Assembly: GCA_039698075.1 (NCBI GenBank)
Contig: JBDKTJ010000031.1
Location: 1-40,241, forward strand
Length of the DNA: 40,241 nt
Direction of reading: 5' to 3'
Source of the DNA: JAJFVC01 sp039698075
Lineage (GTDB): Bacteria; Planctomycetota; Planctomycetia; Pirellulales; Thermoguttaceae
Positions within the stretch are counted from its first letter, which is position 1. Every line of letters begins with the position of its first letter. Below, piece by piece: positions 9,888-16,861 of the stretch. The translations under genes were made by a program, and so were the position numbers. The notes under the pieces are model-generated. The model made no database searches. It was not told the DNA's origin and saw only the letters and a program-made list of their open reading frames with translations.

Positions 9888-11741
9888 TCAGGGAAAAATC
9901 ATCGCGTCGGCGAACGCCTCTTGAAAGTCGGGGTCGGTCGACAGATCGACGTGTTCGGTTCGCCGGGCCAGTTGCTCGGCCGCTTGGCGAGCCTGTTGCG
10001 ACAGCGCGCCGCGACGCGCGCCGGCGAGCGACGCATTGCCGACGTAGCGAATTCGATGGTGTTCGAGCCGTTGCGGCAGCAGCCCGATGCGCTCGGCGTT
10101 GCTGCGACGAATAAAGTTGCCGAATCCGCCGGCGATCAGCACTTCGCCGAGTTGATCGGACCGAAGACCCGCCCGTCGCAGCAGCAAAATCGCACCGGCC
10201 CGCATCGCGCCGGCCGCCAACTGCAATTCCCGAAAATCCCGTTGCGTCAGTGCGATGGCTCGCCCCTCGGCGCTTTCGGACGGCTCGGCGAGCACAAAGA
10301 TCGGCTTGCCTTGCGGGTCGAACTGAAGCCGGCGCACCAGATCCGGCGGCGTGTCGACCGGCGTTTGATCGGCCGCGAGCAATTGTCCCTGCGGGGAGAG
10401 AATCCCGTGTCGCAGCAGTTCGGCGGCGGCGTCGATCAATCCCGAGCCGCAGACTCCCGCCGGCGCTGCGTTGCCGATCACGCCGATGTGGAGTCGGCCG
10501 TCGGCGACCACGACCTTTTCGATCGCGCCGTCGCAGCCTCGCATTCCGCAGGAAATGCGTGCGCCTTCAAAAGCGGGTCCCGCCGCGGTCGACGCCGCCC
10601 ACAGCCGCCCGTTCGCCTGCAACACGATCTCGCCGTTGGTGCCGATGTCGACCAGCATCGCCGGGCCGTCCGCGTCCGCCAACCCGGTGGCCAGCAGTCC
10701 GGCCACGGTGTCGCCGCCGACAAAGCCGCCGATCACCGGCATGACATACGCGATCGCTCGGGGATGCACGTCGAGGCCAAGTTCGACGGCGCGGCAGTTC
10801 ATCGCCCGAGCCGAGGCCGGCGTGAACGGCAATTGGCCCAGCGGCCGAACGTCCACGCCGCAAAGCAACTGCTGCATCGTCGTGTTGCCGGCCAGCGTGA
10901 CATTATAGACATGACGCTGCGAAACGTCCGCCTTGCGGCACAACGTCGCGATCATCTCGTTGACCGCCTCGACGACCGCCTGCTGAAGCTGTTCGAGCCC
11001 ATCGTCATTTTGCCGGGCGTAAAGGATCCGCGACAGCACGTCGTCGCCGAAGCGGGTTTGGGGATTCAGGCGGGCCTCAATCGCCAGCGACTCGCCCGTG
11101 CGTTGATACAACAGCTCGCCGACCAGCGTCGTGGTGCCGATGTCCAGCGCCACAGCCAAGGCGTCCGTCGCCGCGTCGTCGGGCTCAAGGTCCAACAGCC
11201 GATGTCCGGCCAACACGGCCGTGCCTCGATACGCCATGCTTTGCAGCCGATCGGTCAATTCGCGCAAGAGCGGCAGATCCATTTCTAACGGCTCTTGGTT
11301 CAGCGTCCGCTCCAGACGCAACGAGTCCGGCGCGTCATCGCCTCGCCGCGGCGGCGCGACCTCGAACGGTTGCGTTCGCACCGGCGGATCGTCGGCCGGC
11401 GGCTCCGTCGGCGATTCGGTTCGCACGAGAATTTGATGCTCCCCGGACCGAGACGCGGCGGGAATATCGACGTCCATCGGCCCGGCGACCGACGTTTGGC
11501 ACGCCAGACGCCAGCCGGTCGCAAGCTCGTCGGCCGAGAGCCATCGCCGCTCCACCGGATTGGGCTCCGTGACGCCCGAGGCCACCCTCACCCGACATTT
11601 TCCGCAAGTGCCTTCGCCTCCGCAGGGAGAAAGGACGATCAGATCGACTTCGGCGGCGGCCTCGATCAGCCGGACGCCGGGCAACACGTAGGCCTCCCTG
11701 CCCGACGGCCGGAAGCGAACCAAAACTTCCGGATCGCGCAT
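9888..11741 (-). CDS. RACE-type reductive activator of corrinoid-dependent enzymes (2Fe-2S plus ASKHA domain)
   Basis: A 617-residue protein. The N-terminal domain is a plant-type 2Fe-2S ferredoxin with C40-x5-C46-x2-C49 and C81. After a linker, an ASKHA ATPase domain has its phosphate-1 loop A-L-D-I-G-T-T-T near residue 200 and a second V-D-I-G-T-N-G-E loop near 365. The C-terminus D-F-x-E-A-F-A-D-A-M-I-F-P is characteristic of the family. Such proteins use ATP to drive low-potential electron transfer that rescues Co(II) corrinoid to Co(I) in methyltransferase systems. It lacks the C-terminal 4Fe-4S clusters of archaeal RamA, as bacterial RACE proteins do. Its start lies two bases beyond the LysR stop, so they share a transcript. 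A URO-D-fold methyltransferase-like gene lies about 2.5 kb away, supporting a corrinoid role, though no corrinoid protein is present in the window. Confidence 0.9.
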   Translation of the reverse strand: MRDPEVLVRFRPSGREAYVLPGVRLIEAAAEVDLIVLSPCGGEGTCGKCRVRVASGVTEPNPVERRWLSADELATGWRLACQTSVAGPMDVDIPAASRSGEHQILVRTESPTEPPADDPPVRTQPFEVAPPRRGDDAPDSLRLERTLNQEPLEMDLPLLRELTDRLQSMAYRGTAVLAGHRLLDLEPDDAATDALAVALDIGTTTLVGELLYQRTGESLAIEARLNPQTRFGDDVLSRILYARQNDDGLEQLQQAVVEAVNEMIATLCRKADVSQRHVYNVTLAGNTTMQQLLCGVDVRPLGQLPFTPASARAMNCRAVELGLDVHPRAIAYVMPVIGGFVGGDTVAGLLATGLADADGPAMLVDIGTNGEIVLQANGRLWAASTAAGPAFEGARISCGMRGCDGAIEKVVVADGRLHIGVIGNAAPAGVCGSGLIDAAAELLRHGILSPQGQLLAADQTPVDTPPDLVRRLQFDPQGKPIFVLAEPSESAEGRAIALTQRDFRELQLAAGAMRAGAILLLRRAGLRSDQLGEVLIAGGFGNFIRRSNAERIGLLPQRLEHHRIRYVGNASLAGARRGALSQQARQAAEQLARRTEHVDLSTDPDFQEAFADAMIFP

Positions 11742-11743
11742 CG

Positions 11744-12643
11744 CTATTTCTCCGGCGAGGTGTTTTGAACCTGCTGCAACAACTCGACGAATTTCGCCGC
11801 GGTCGGCGTAAACACCTTGCGGTGCAGGTGGATGATGCCGACCGGGCGCTGCAACTCGGGCGAGATCAGCCGAACGGTCGCCAGCGTGCCGTTGCGCACC
11901 TCGTCGCGCACCGTCGGCTCGGGCAAGATGCTGATGCCCGCCCCGATTTGAACGGCTTGTTTGATCGTTTCGATGTTGTCGAACTCCATCACGACCCGGA
12001 TGTTCACGCAGCGCTGCCGCAGATGGCGGTCGATCTCCTTGCGGATGATCAGGTCGCGGTCGAACCCGACGTAATCCACGCCTTGAAGCTGTTCGACGGT
12101 GACCGCCTCGTGTTCGGTCAACGGATGCCCGGGCTGGCAGACCACGACCATCGTTTCGGACCGCAAGGGAATGACGTTCAGCTCGGACGAGGCCACCGGA
12201 TAGGACACGATGCCGAGGTCGACCTCGGCCCCGAGCACGGCGTCATACACCTTGTTGGGCCGGAGATACTCCAGCCGCACTTTGGCTTTGGGATACTGCC
12301 GCATGAAATCCTGCATGCAGCGGCTCATGTCGTGCAGACCGACCGAATAAATGGACGCCACGCGGACCAGCCCGCCGATCTCCATCCGCAGCGACCGCAC
12401 CCGGGCTTCGACCGAATCGTACAACTCCAGGACTTCGCGAAACCCGTCGTAGCAGACTTGGCCCTCGGGCGTCAACACGAAGGGGCGTCGGGAGCGATCG
12501 ACCAACGGGACGCCAAAATGTTCTTCCACACGATGGACCGATTGCGTGGCGGCCGATTGGCTGACGTCGTTGATCTTCGCGCCGCGCGAGAAGCTTTGGT
12601 GCTGGACGACGTCGCAGAAGATGCGTAGCGTTTCGACGTTCAT
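11744..12643 (-). CDS. LysR-family transcriptional regulator
   Basis: A 299-residue protein. The N-terminal winged helix-turn-helix (about residues 1-60) contains the LysR pattern A-A-T-Q-S-V-H-R-V-E-E-H-F-G-V-P-L and ends R-R-P-F-V-L-T-P-E-G. The remainder is the periplasmic-binding-protein-like effector domain (R-V-A-S-I-Y-S-V-G, then V-D-L-G-I-V-S-Y-P). Length is normal for the family. It is the first gene of a unit with the RACE activator (2-base gap) and diverges from the aldolase, the usual layout for a LysR protein that controls its neighbour. It therefore probably regulates the aldolase, the URO-D-like gene, or both, in response to an unknown small molecule. The ATG at 12643 has no clear ribosome site but lies close to a good promoter, so the message may have a very short leader. 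Confidence 0.93.
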   Translation of the reverse strand: MNVETLRIFCDVVQHQSFSRGAKINDVSQSAATQSVHRVEEHFGVPLVDRSRRPFVLTPEGQVCYDGFREVLELYDSVEARVRSLRMEIGGLVRVASIYSVGLHDMSRCMQDFMRQYPKAKVRLEYLRPNKVYDAVLGAEVDLGIVSYPVASSELNVIPLRSETMVVVCQPGHPLTEHEAVTVEQLQGVDYVGFDRDLIIRKEIDRHLRQRCVNIRVVMEFDNIETIKQAVQIGAGISILPEPTVRDEVRNGTLATVRLISPELQRPVGIIHLHRKVFTPTAAKFVELLQQVQNTSPEK

Positions 12644-12651
12644 AAGAGAAG

Positions 12652-12662
12652 CTTATCATAAG
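12652..12662. promoter_or_regulatory. Small palindrome at the LysR gene start, candidate autoregulatory site
   Basis: CTTATCATAAG is a perfect 11-base palindrome. An additional ATAAG copy at 12642-12646 forms a second inverted pair with the CTTAT at 12652-12656. It overlaps the predicted -10 box of the LysR gene. LysR proteins often bind short interrupted palindromes and repress their own gene. The site is short and AT-rich, so chance is possible. Confidence 0.3.
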
Positions 12663-12684
12663 AATGACTTAGCTTCAATCACAA
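12655..12684 (-). promoter_or_regulatory. Candidate sigma70-like promoter of lysR-RACE unit
   Basis: Read on the minus strand, TTGTGA (12684-12679) and TATGAT (12660-12655) are separated by 18 bases, matching four and five of six consensus positions. Transcription would begin near 12648, leaving only a few bases before the ATG at 12643, so the message would be leaderless or nearly so. This agrees with the missing ribosome site. Confidence 0.45.
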
Positions 12685-12716
12685 GGATTCTCATAACCCC
12701 AGCGACGGAGGGGTTC

Positions 12717-12746
12717 TTAAGGCAAATGCCATACGACCCCTATAAT
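12717..12746 (+). promoter_or_regulatory. Candidate promoter of the aldolase gene (perfect TATAAT)
   Basis: TATAAT at 12741-12746 matches the -10 consensus exactly. The best spaced -35 is TTAAGG at 12717-12722 (18-base spacer), only a partial match, which would suit a promoter needing an activator such as the adjacent LysR. Transcription would start near 12753, about 330 bases before the aldolase ATG. Confidence 0.4.
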
Positions 12747-13082
12747 GGTGACATGTTTCTCCTATCGACGGTCGTCCAAAAAATCCGACCCAAAGCGCAT
12801 CTTTTTCTGGTTCTTGTCGATATCTTCATGTTGCGGCGACAAAAATGCAAAATCGGTCACAATGCTGACAGAAGACGCTTACTTTCTTTCGTCATCCGTG
12901 AGATACTCATTGCTCGGAGCCGTTGCCGAACTCAATTGCCGAGGGTTCCTGCCGTGCTGGCCGAACAACGCTGTGACCGCTTGCTCGAATGGGTCCGTCC
13001 GCGACGGTTCGCCGAAGTTGACCCGTTTTGATGAGTCGTCCGAGATTTCGTTTATGCAGGGAACTGAGTGAAAGGTTGCGCA

Positions 13083-13928
13083 ATGATCGACATTCATAAA
13101 ATCAAACAAGAAATCTGCGACATCGGCGATCGGCTCTACAAAAAGGGGTTTGCCGCGGCCAACGACGGCAACATCAGTTGTCGCGTGGACGACAACCAGG
13201 TGCTTTGCACGCCCACGCTGATTTCGAAGGGTTTCATGAAGCCCGACGACATTTGCATCGTCGATATGAACGGCAAGCAAATCGCCGGCAAGCGCAAGGC
13301 CACCAGCGAAATCAAGCTGCATCTGGCGATCATGCGGGAGCGGCCCGAGGTGAAATCGGTCGTCCATTGCCATCCGCCGCACGCCACGGCCTTCGGCATC
13401 GCGCGGGAGCCCGTGCCGATGTGCGTGTTGCCCGAGGTCGAAATCTTCCTGGGCGCCGTGCCGATCGCCCGCTATGAAATTCCCGGAAGCCAAGAGTTCG
13501 CCGACACGATCTTGCCGTTTGTGAAGACGTCGAACGTCATCATCCTGGCCAATCACGGCACGGTGAGCTTCGGCGAGACGGTCGAAAAGGCCTACTGGTG
13601 GACCGAAATCCTGGACGCCTATTGCCGTATGTTGATGCTGGCTCGCGGCCTGGGGTCGGTCAACTATTTCACCGAGCCGGAGGCCCGGGCGCTGTTGGAT
13701 CTGAAGCAAAAGTGGGGAATGAAGGATCCGCGCACGGAAATGACAAACTGCGACATCCGCGCGAACGACACGTTCTGCGGCAGTTGGCGCGAGGCGGGCG
13801 TCGAGCGCAAGGCGTTCGAGCCGCCGCAATCGTCCGAATCGGCCGCGACGCGAGGCAACGCCGATCAGGAAGCCTTGATTCAGGCGATCGCCACGCGCGT
13901 GGTGGAGATGCTCGCCAAGCGATCCTAA
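13083..13928 (+). CDS. Class II aldolase (fuculose/rhamnulose-phosphate aldolase-like) with C-terminal encapsulation-peptide-like tail
   Basis: A 281-residue protein. Residues 1-215 form a class II aldolase/adducin domain with N-D-G-N-I-S-x-R near the start, catalytic Glu76 (S-E-I-K-L-H), and zinc ligands His95, His97 (H-C-H-P-P-H) and His158 (A-N-H-G-T). Family members cleave L-fuculose-1-phosphate, L-rhamnulose-1-phosphate or L-ribulose-type sugars. Beyond the domain lies a linker of about 45 residues with Pro and Ser, and then an amphipathic helix at 260-280 (E-A-L-I-Q-A-I-A-T-R-V-V-E-M-L). That arrangement resembles the encapsulation peptides that target enzymes to bacterial microcompartments; planctomycete fucose/rhamnose microcompartments use such an aldolase. 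No shell-protein gene is in the window. Start 13083 is preceded by AAAGG at good spacing; an ATG at 13068 is less likely. Sugar specificity is inferred. Confidence 0.9.
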   Translation: MIDIHKIKQEICDIGDRLYKKGFAAANDGNISCRVDDNQVLCTPTLISKGFMKPDDICIVDMNGKQIAGKRKATSEIKLHLAIMRERPEVKSVVHCHPPHATAFGIAREPVPMCVLPEVEIFLGAVPIARYEIPGSQEFADTILPFVKTSNVIILANHGTVSFGETVEKAYWWTEILDAYCRMLMLARGLGSVNYFTEPEARALLDLKQKWGMKDPRTEMTNCDIRANDTFCGSWREAGVERKAFEPPQSSESAATRGNADQEALIQAIATRVVEMLAKRS

Positions 13929-14283
13929 ATAACCTTTTGCGATGCGTTCGCCCTTGCCGGCGCGCCGCCCACCGCAACGCCTCGACGGCCGCGTCTTCGT
14001 GGTTCTACAACCATAGAACGCCTAGAGGCGGCATGGGAGTTGATGCAGCGGGACGTCGGGACGAAGGCTACGCAAAACACCACAAGAATTGCGTATTCCA
14101 GGTCGTTGGCCTCCCAGCCGCTACGGGTTATGATACCGAGAAGACCATGGAGCGTCGGAGGCCAGTCAGTCCGGCTTGGAAAACCAACCGGCGGGCGGTT
14201 TCTACAGGTCGCGGTCCCGACGAGTTCGTCGGCCTGGGCTTTTACAGATCGTCAAGACATTCCGCTTTTTCAAGACACCAAAA
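13929..14283. other. 355-base intergenic region with paired hairpins and a promoter
   Basis: No gene seen. Two adjacent inverted repeats lie after the aldolase: GTTCTA/TAGAAC (14002-14007 with 14014-14019) and the near-perfect CGCCT/AGGCG (14019-14023 with 14026-14030). They could stall transcription after the aldolase, but no T-run follows. A promoter-like sequence for the next gene is described separately. Confidence 0.4.
14106..14134 (+). promoter_or_regulatory. Candidate promoter of the URO-D-like/MFS pair
   Basis: TTGGCC (14106-14111) and TATGAT (14129-14134) are separated by exactly 17 bases, matching four and five of six consensus positions. Transcription would start near 14141, giving a leader of about 140 bases before the ATG at 14284. 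This suggests the pair can be expressed separately from the aldolase. Confidence 0.42.
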
Positions 14284-15402
14284 ATGACGCCGCGGGAACG
14301 AGTTTGTGCCGCGTTTTGCCACACGCAGCCCGACTACACGCCTTGTGATTATTTTGCCACGCCGGAAATCCATGCCGCGCTGTTGCGATTTTTCGGTCTC
14401 GGCAAGCCTGTGTCCATCCTGGGCACGATGGGCGGCAGTGCGGCTTCGTTTTGCGACGGGGGCGTGGCCGAACGGCTTGGAACCGACATTCGCTATGTGA
14501 ATCCGCCTTACATCGGACCGCCGTTGGCGACCTTCGACGATGGATCCTCCGTCAACCTTTGGGGGATTTGCCGTCGCCCGATGGCCAATGAGTATGGAGA
14601 ATACGCCGAACCGGTCGGATCGCCCTACGCCGCCTGGCACACGGTCGAAGAAGCCGCCCAATGGCCCTGGCCGAACGCCGATTGGTTTGACTACCGTGCC
14701 ATTCCTGCGATGTGCGACGCGTACCCCGATCTGGCCATTGCCACCGGCGGAACCCACGTGCAAGATTTTATCAATGGCGTGGCGTTCGGACGCGGCGTCG
14801 AACAGGTGTTGCTTGACATCGCCGTGGACGATCCGGTTTACTTGTACCTGGTCGAGCAGCGTCATCGCTTTTACATGGCCTACATCGAGCGGATTTTGGA
14901 TTCGGCCGGCGGTCGGATTGACTTGGTCCATTGCGGCGACGATTTCGGAAGTCAGCGGGGACCGTTGATTTCGCCAACGACGTTTGATCGCCTCTTCGCC
15001 GCGAAAAAGAAAGAGTTGTTCGACTTGGTCCATTCCCATAGGGCGAAGGTGACGCATCATTGTTGCGGATCGAGCCGCATTCTGTTCCCTCGATTCATCC
15101 AATGCGGCATGGATGCGCTGCAAACCGTGCAGCCTCAGGCGGCCGGCATGAATCCTTACGAGTTGAAACGCGATTTTTCGGGTCGGATCGTGTTGCACGG
15201 CGCGGTCGACGTGCAAGGTTGGCTGCAACGATCCGCTCCGAGCGAGATTGAAACGGAAGTGAACCGCCTGATGGATGAAGTGGGATCCGGCGGCGGCTAC
15301 ATTTTGGCGCCCAGCCATCAGATTCAACCGGACACGCCTCTGGAAAACGTGCTGGCTATCTATCGGACCGTCGCCAAACGACGGGGAAGAAAACTGGAGT
15401 GA
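14284..15402 (+). CDS. Uroporphyrinogen decarboxylase-fold protein, likely corrinoid-linked methyltransferase
   Basis: A 372-residue protein of the URO-D superfamily (TIM barrel). N-terminal M-T-P-R-E-R-V is the usual opening of the family. The region V-T-H-H-C-C-G (His258-x-Cys260) followed by Cys274 resembles the zinc-binding His-x-Cys...Cys of MtaA/MtbA-type methylcorrinoid methyltransferases and is not typical of heme-pathway HemE. The most likely activity is therefore methyl transfer or demethylation with a corrinoid partner, agreeing with the RACE activator nearby. Start 14284 is chosen because the family motif begins there; the frame runs further upstream to 14176 with basic, non-family sequence. 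It is followed by the MFS gene after a single base, so the two form an operon. The methyl donor and the corrinoid protein cannot be identified here. Confidence 0.82.
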   Translation: MTPRERVCAAFCHTQPDYTPCDYFATPEIHAALLRFFGLGKPVSILGTMGGSAASFCDGGVAERLGTDIRYVNPPYIGPPLATFDDGSSVNLWGICRRPMANEYGEYAEPVGSPYAAWHTVEEAAQWPWPNADWFDYRAIPAMCDAYPDLAIATGGTHVQDFINGVAFGRGVEQVLLDIAVDDPVYLYLVEQRHRFYMAYIERILDSAGGRIDLVHCGDDFGSQRGPLISPTTFDRLFAAKKKELFDLVHSHRAKVTHHCCGSSRILFPRFIQCGMDALQTVQPQAAGMNPYELKRDFSGRIVLHGAVDVQGWLQRSAPSEIETEVNRLMDEVGSGGGYILAPSHQIQPDTPLENVLAIYRTVAKRRGRKLE

Positions 15403-15403
15403 C

Positions 15404-16837
15404 ATGGAAACTCGTGACCACCTGACGGCCGTCGCATCGGACGGCGGCTCTCCGTCTCGCCCAACCCATTTTCGCTGGGTTGTTTGCGGCTTGCTGTTTT
15501 TCGCCACGACGGTCAATTATGTGGATCGCCAGGTCTTCGGCATCCTCGGCCCCAGTTTGACGGAAGAGTTTCACTGGACGGAAACGCATTTCAGTTTCAT
15601 CGTCAGCGTTTTCACGCTCGCTTACGCGATTGGGTACATGGCCGTGGGGCGGCTGATGGACCGCATCGGCGTTCGTCGCGGTTTCACGCTGGCCGTTGTC
15701 GTTTGGAGCGGCGCCGCGATGATGCACGGACTGGTCCACCCGCTGGTCTATTCCTTCCTGCCGTGGTCTCAGGCGATGTTGGGCGGCAGCTTGCTCGGGA
15801 TGCTCACGCCGACGGTGGTCTCGGTGGTCGGCTTTAGCGCGGCTCGATTCATGCTCGGACTGGCCGAAGGCGGCAATTTTCCCGGCGCGATCAAAGCCGT
15901 GGGCGAATGGCATCCGAAAAAAGAACGAGCCTTCGCCACCGGCCTGTTCAACAGCGGGAGCAACGTCGGGATCATCGTGGCGGCTTACGCGGTCCCGTTC
16001 ATCGTGACCCAAAGGCAATGGGGCTGGGCGGCCGCTTTCTATTTGACCGGCGCGTTGGGGTTTGTTTGGTGGGTCTTTTGGGTGCTGTTGTACGACAGCC
16101 CGGACCGTCATCCGCGAGTCTCTCCCGACGAGCTAGCCTACATCCGCAGCGACCCGCCCGATCCGCCCGTCCACATTCCATGGTTCAGTCTGTTGGGCTA
16201 TCGTCAAACTTGGGCCTATACGGTCGGCATGTTCATGACCAGTCCCATCTGGTGGTTCTATCTGTATTGGATGCCGAAGTTTTTGAAGAACAATCACAAC
16301 ATCGACCTCAATCAGGTTTTTTGGCCGCTTCTGGTCGTCTATTTGATGGCCGACGCGGGCAGCGTCGCGGGCGGCTGGTTTTCCTCGTGGATGATTCGAC
16401 GCGGCTTCAGCGTCAACGTCGCCCGAAAGACGGCCTTCCTGGTTTGCAGTCTTTGCGTCGTGCCGGTCGTATGCGTTTCGAGGCTGACCGACATGTGGGC
16501 GGCGGTTCTGCTGGTCGGATTGGCCGCCGCCGCGCATGCCGGCTTTTCGGCCAACTTGTACACGATCGTTTCCGACACTGTTCCCCGCAAAGTGGTCAGC
16601 TCCGTGGTCGGCATCGGCGGCACGGCGGGCTGCATCGGCATGTTGTTCTTGTCGACGCTGATCGGGCTGGTCCTCGATTGGACGGAAGCCAAGTACGGCG
16701 ACAAAGACTACCTGATCCCGTTCTTGATCGCCGGCTCGGCGTACCTGATCGCCACGGCCGTCATCCACTTGCTGCTGCCGCGGCTGGAACCGATGCGGTT
16801 TGACGATTCGACCGACGTCCCGACCGCCGCCCAATGA
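15404..16837 (+). CDS. MFS transporter, anion:cation symporter-like (hexuronate/sugar-acid family)
   Basis: A 477-residue protein with about twelve membrane helices. The first helix is followed by N-Y-V-D-R-Q-V-F-G, and the loop between helices 2 and 3 carries G-R-L-M-D-R-I-G-V-R-R-G, the MFS signature. F-M-L-G-L-A-E-G-G-N-F-P-G-A-I-K and the ensuing N-S-G-S-N-V-G-I are characteristic of the ACS family (ExuT, GudP and relatives), which import hexuronates, aldarates or related organic anions with a cation. An insertion after helix 4 lengthens the protein slightly. ATG at 15404 lies one base past the URO-D-like stop with GGAG upstream, so they are co-translated. It probably imports the substrate, perhaps a methylated sugar acid or aromatic acid, for that enzyme. 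The convergent kinase gene ends 24 bases beyond. Confidence 0.92.
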   Translation: METRDHLTAVASDGGSPSRPTHFRWVVCGLLFFATTVNYVDRQVFGILGPSLTEEFHWTETHFSFIVSVFTLAYAIGYMAVGRLMDRIGVRRGFTLAVVVWSGAAMMHGLVHPLVYSFLPWSQAMLGGSLLGMLTPTVVSVVGFSAARFMLGLAEGGNFPGAIKAVGEWHPKKERAFATGLFNSGSNVGIIVAAYAVPFIVTQRQWGWAAAFYLTGALGFVWWVFWVLLYDSPDRHPRVSPDELAYIRSDPPDPPVHIPWFSLLGYRQTWAYTVGMFMTSPIWWFYLYWMPKFLKNNHNIDLNQVFWPLLVVYLMADAGSVAGGWFSSWMIRRGFSVNVARKTAFLVCSLCVVPVVCVSRLTDMWAAVLLVGLAAAAHAGFSANLYTIVSDTVPRKVVSSVVGIGGTAGCIGMLFLSTLIGLVLDWTEAKYGDKDYLIPFLIAGSAYLIATAVIHLLLPRLEPMRFDDSTDVPTAAQ

Positions 16838-16861
16838 CGCGCAAGACGTTCGCGTCAGACG

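Larger units (their letters stand above)
12644..13082. other. 439-base divergent control region between lysR and the class II aldolase
   Basis: Contains the LysR promoter and palindrome at its left end and a TATAAT for the aldolase at 12741-12746. The rest (about 330 bases) would be the untranslated leader of the aldolase message. A plus-strand open frame at 12745-13071 has Ser/Cys-rich composition without recognisable domain, and I do not call it a gene. I searched the leader by eye for a cobalamin-riboswitch B12 box and found none. Confidence 0.45.

Noticed and set aside
9921..11288. A 455-codon plus-strand frame opposite the RACE gene
   Set aside because: Shadow of a protein with 2Fe-2S cysteines and ASKHA motifs in the correct frame.
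12745..13071. A 108-codon plus-strand frame between lysR and the aldolase
   Set aside because: Ser/Cys-rich, no recognisable domain, and no ribosome site; it begins inside the predicted promoter. More likely leader sequence.
14284..15402. Heme-pathway uroporphyrinogen decarboxylase (HemE)
   Set aside because: The His-x-Cys zinc-type motif and the context with a RACE activator and MFS importer fit the methyltransferase branch; other heme genes are absent.
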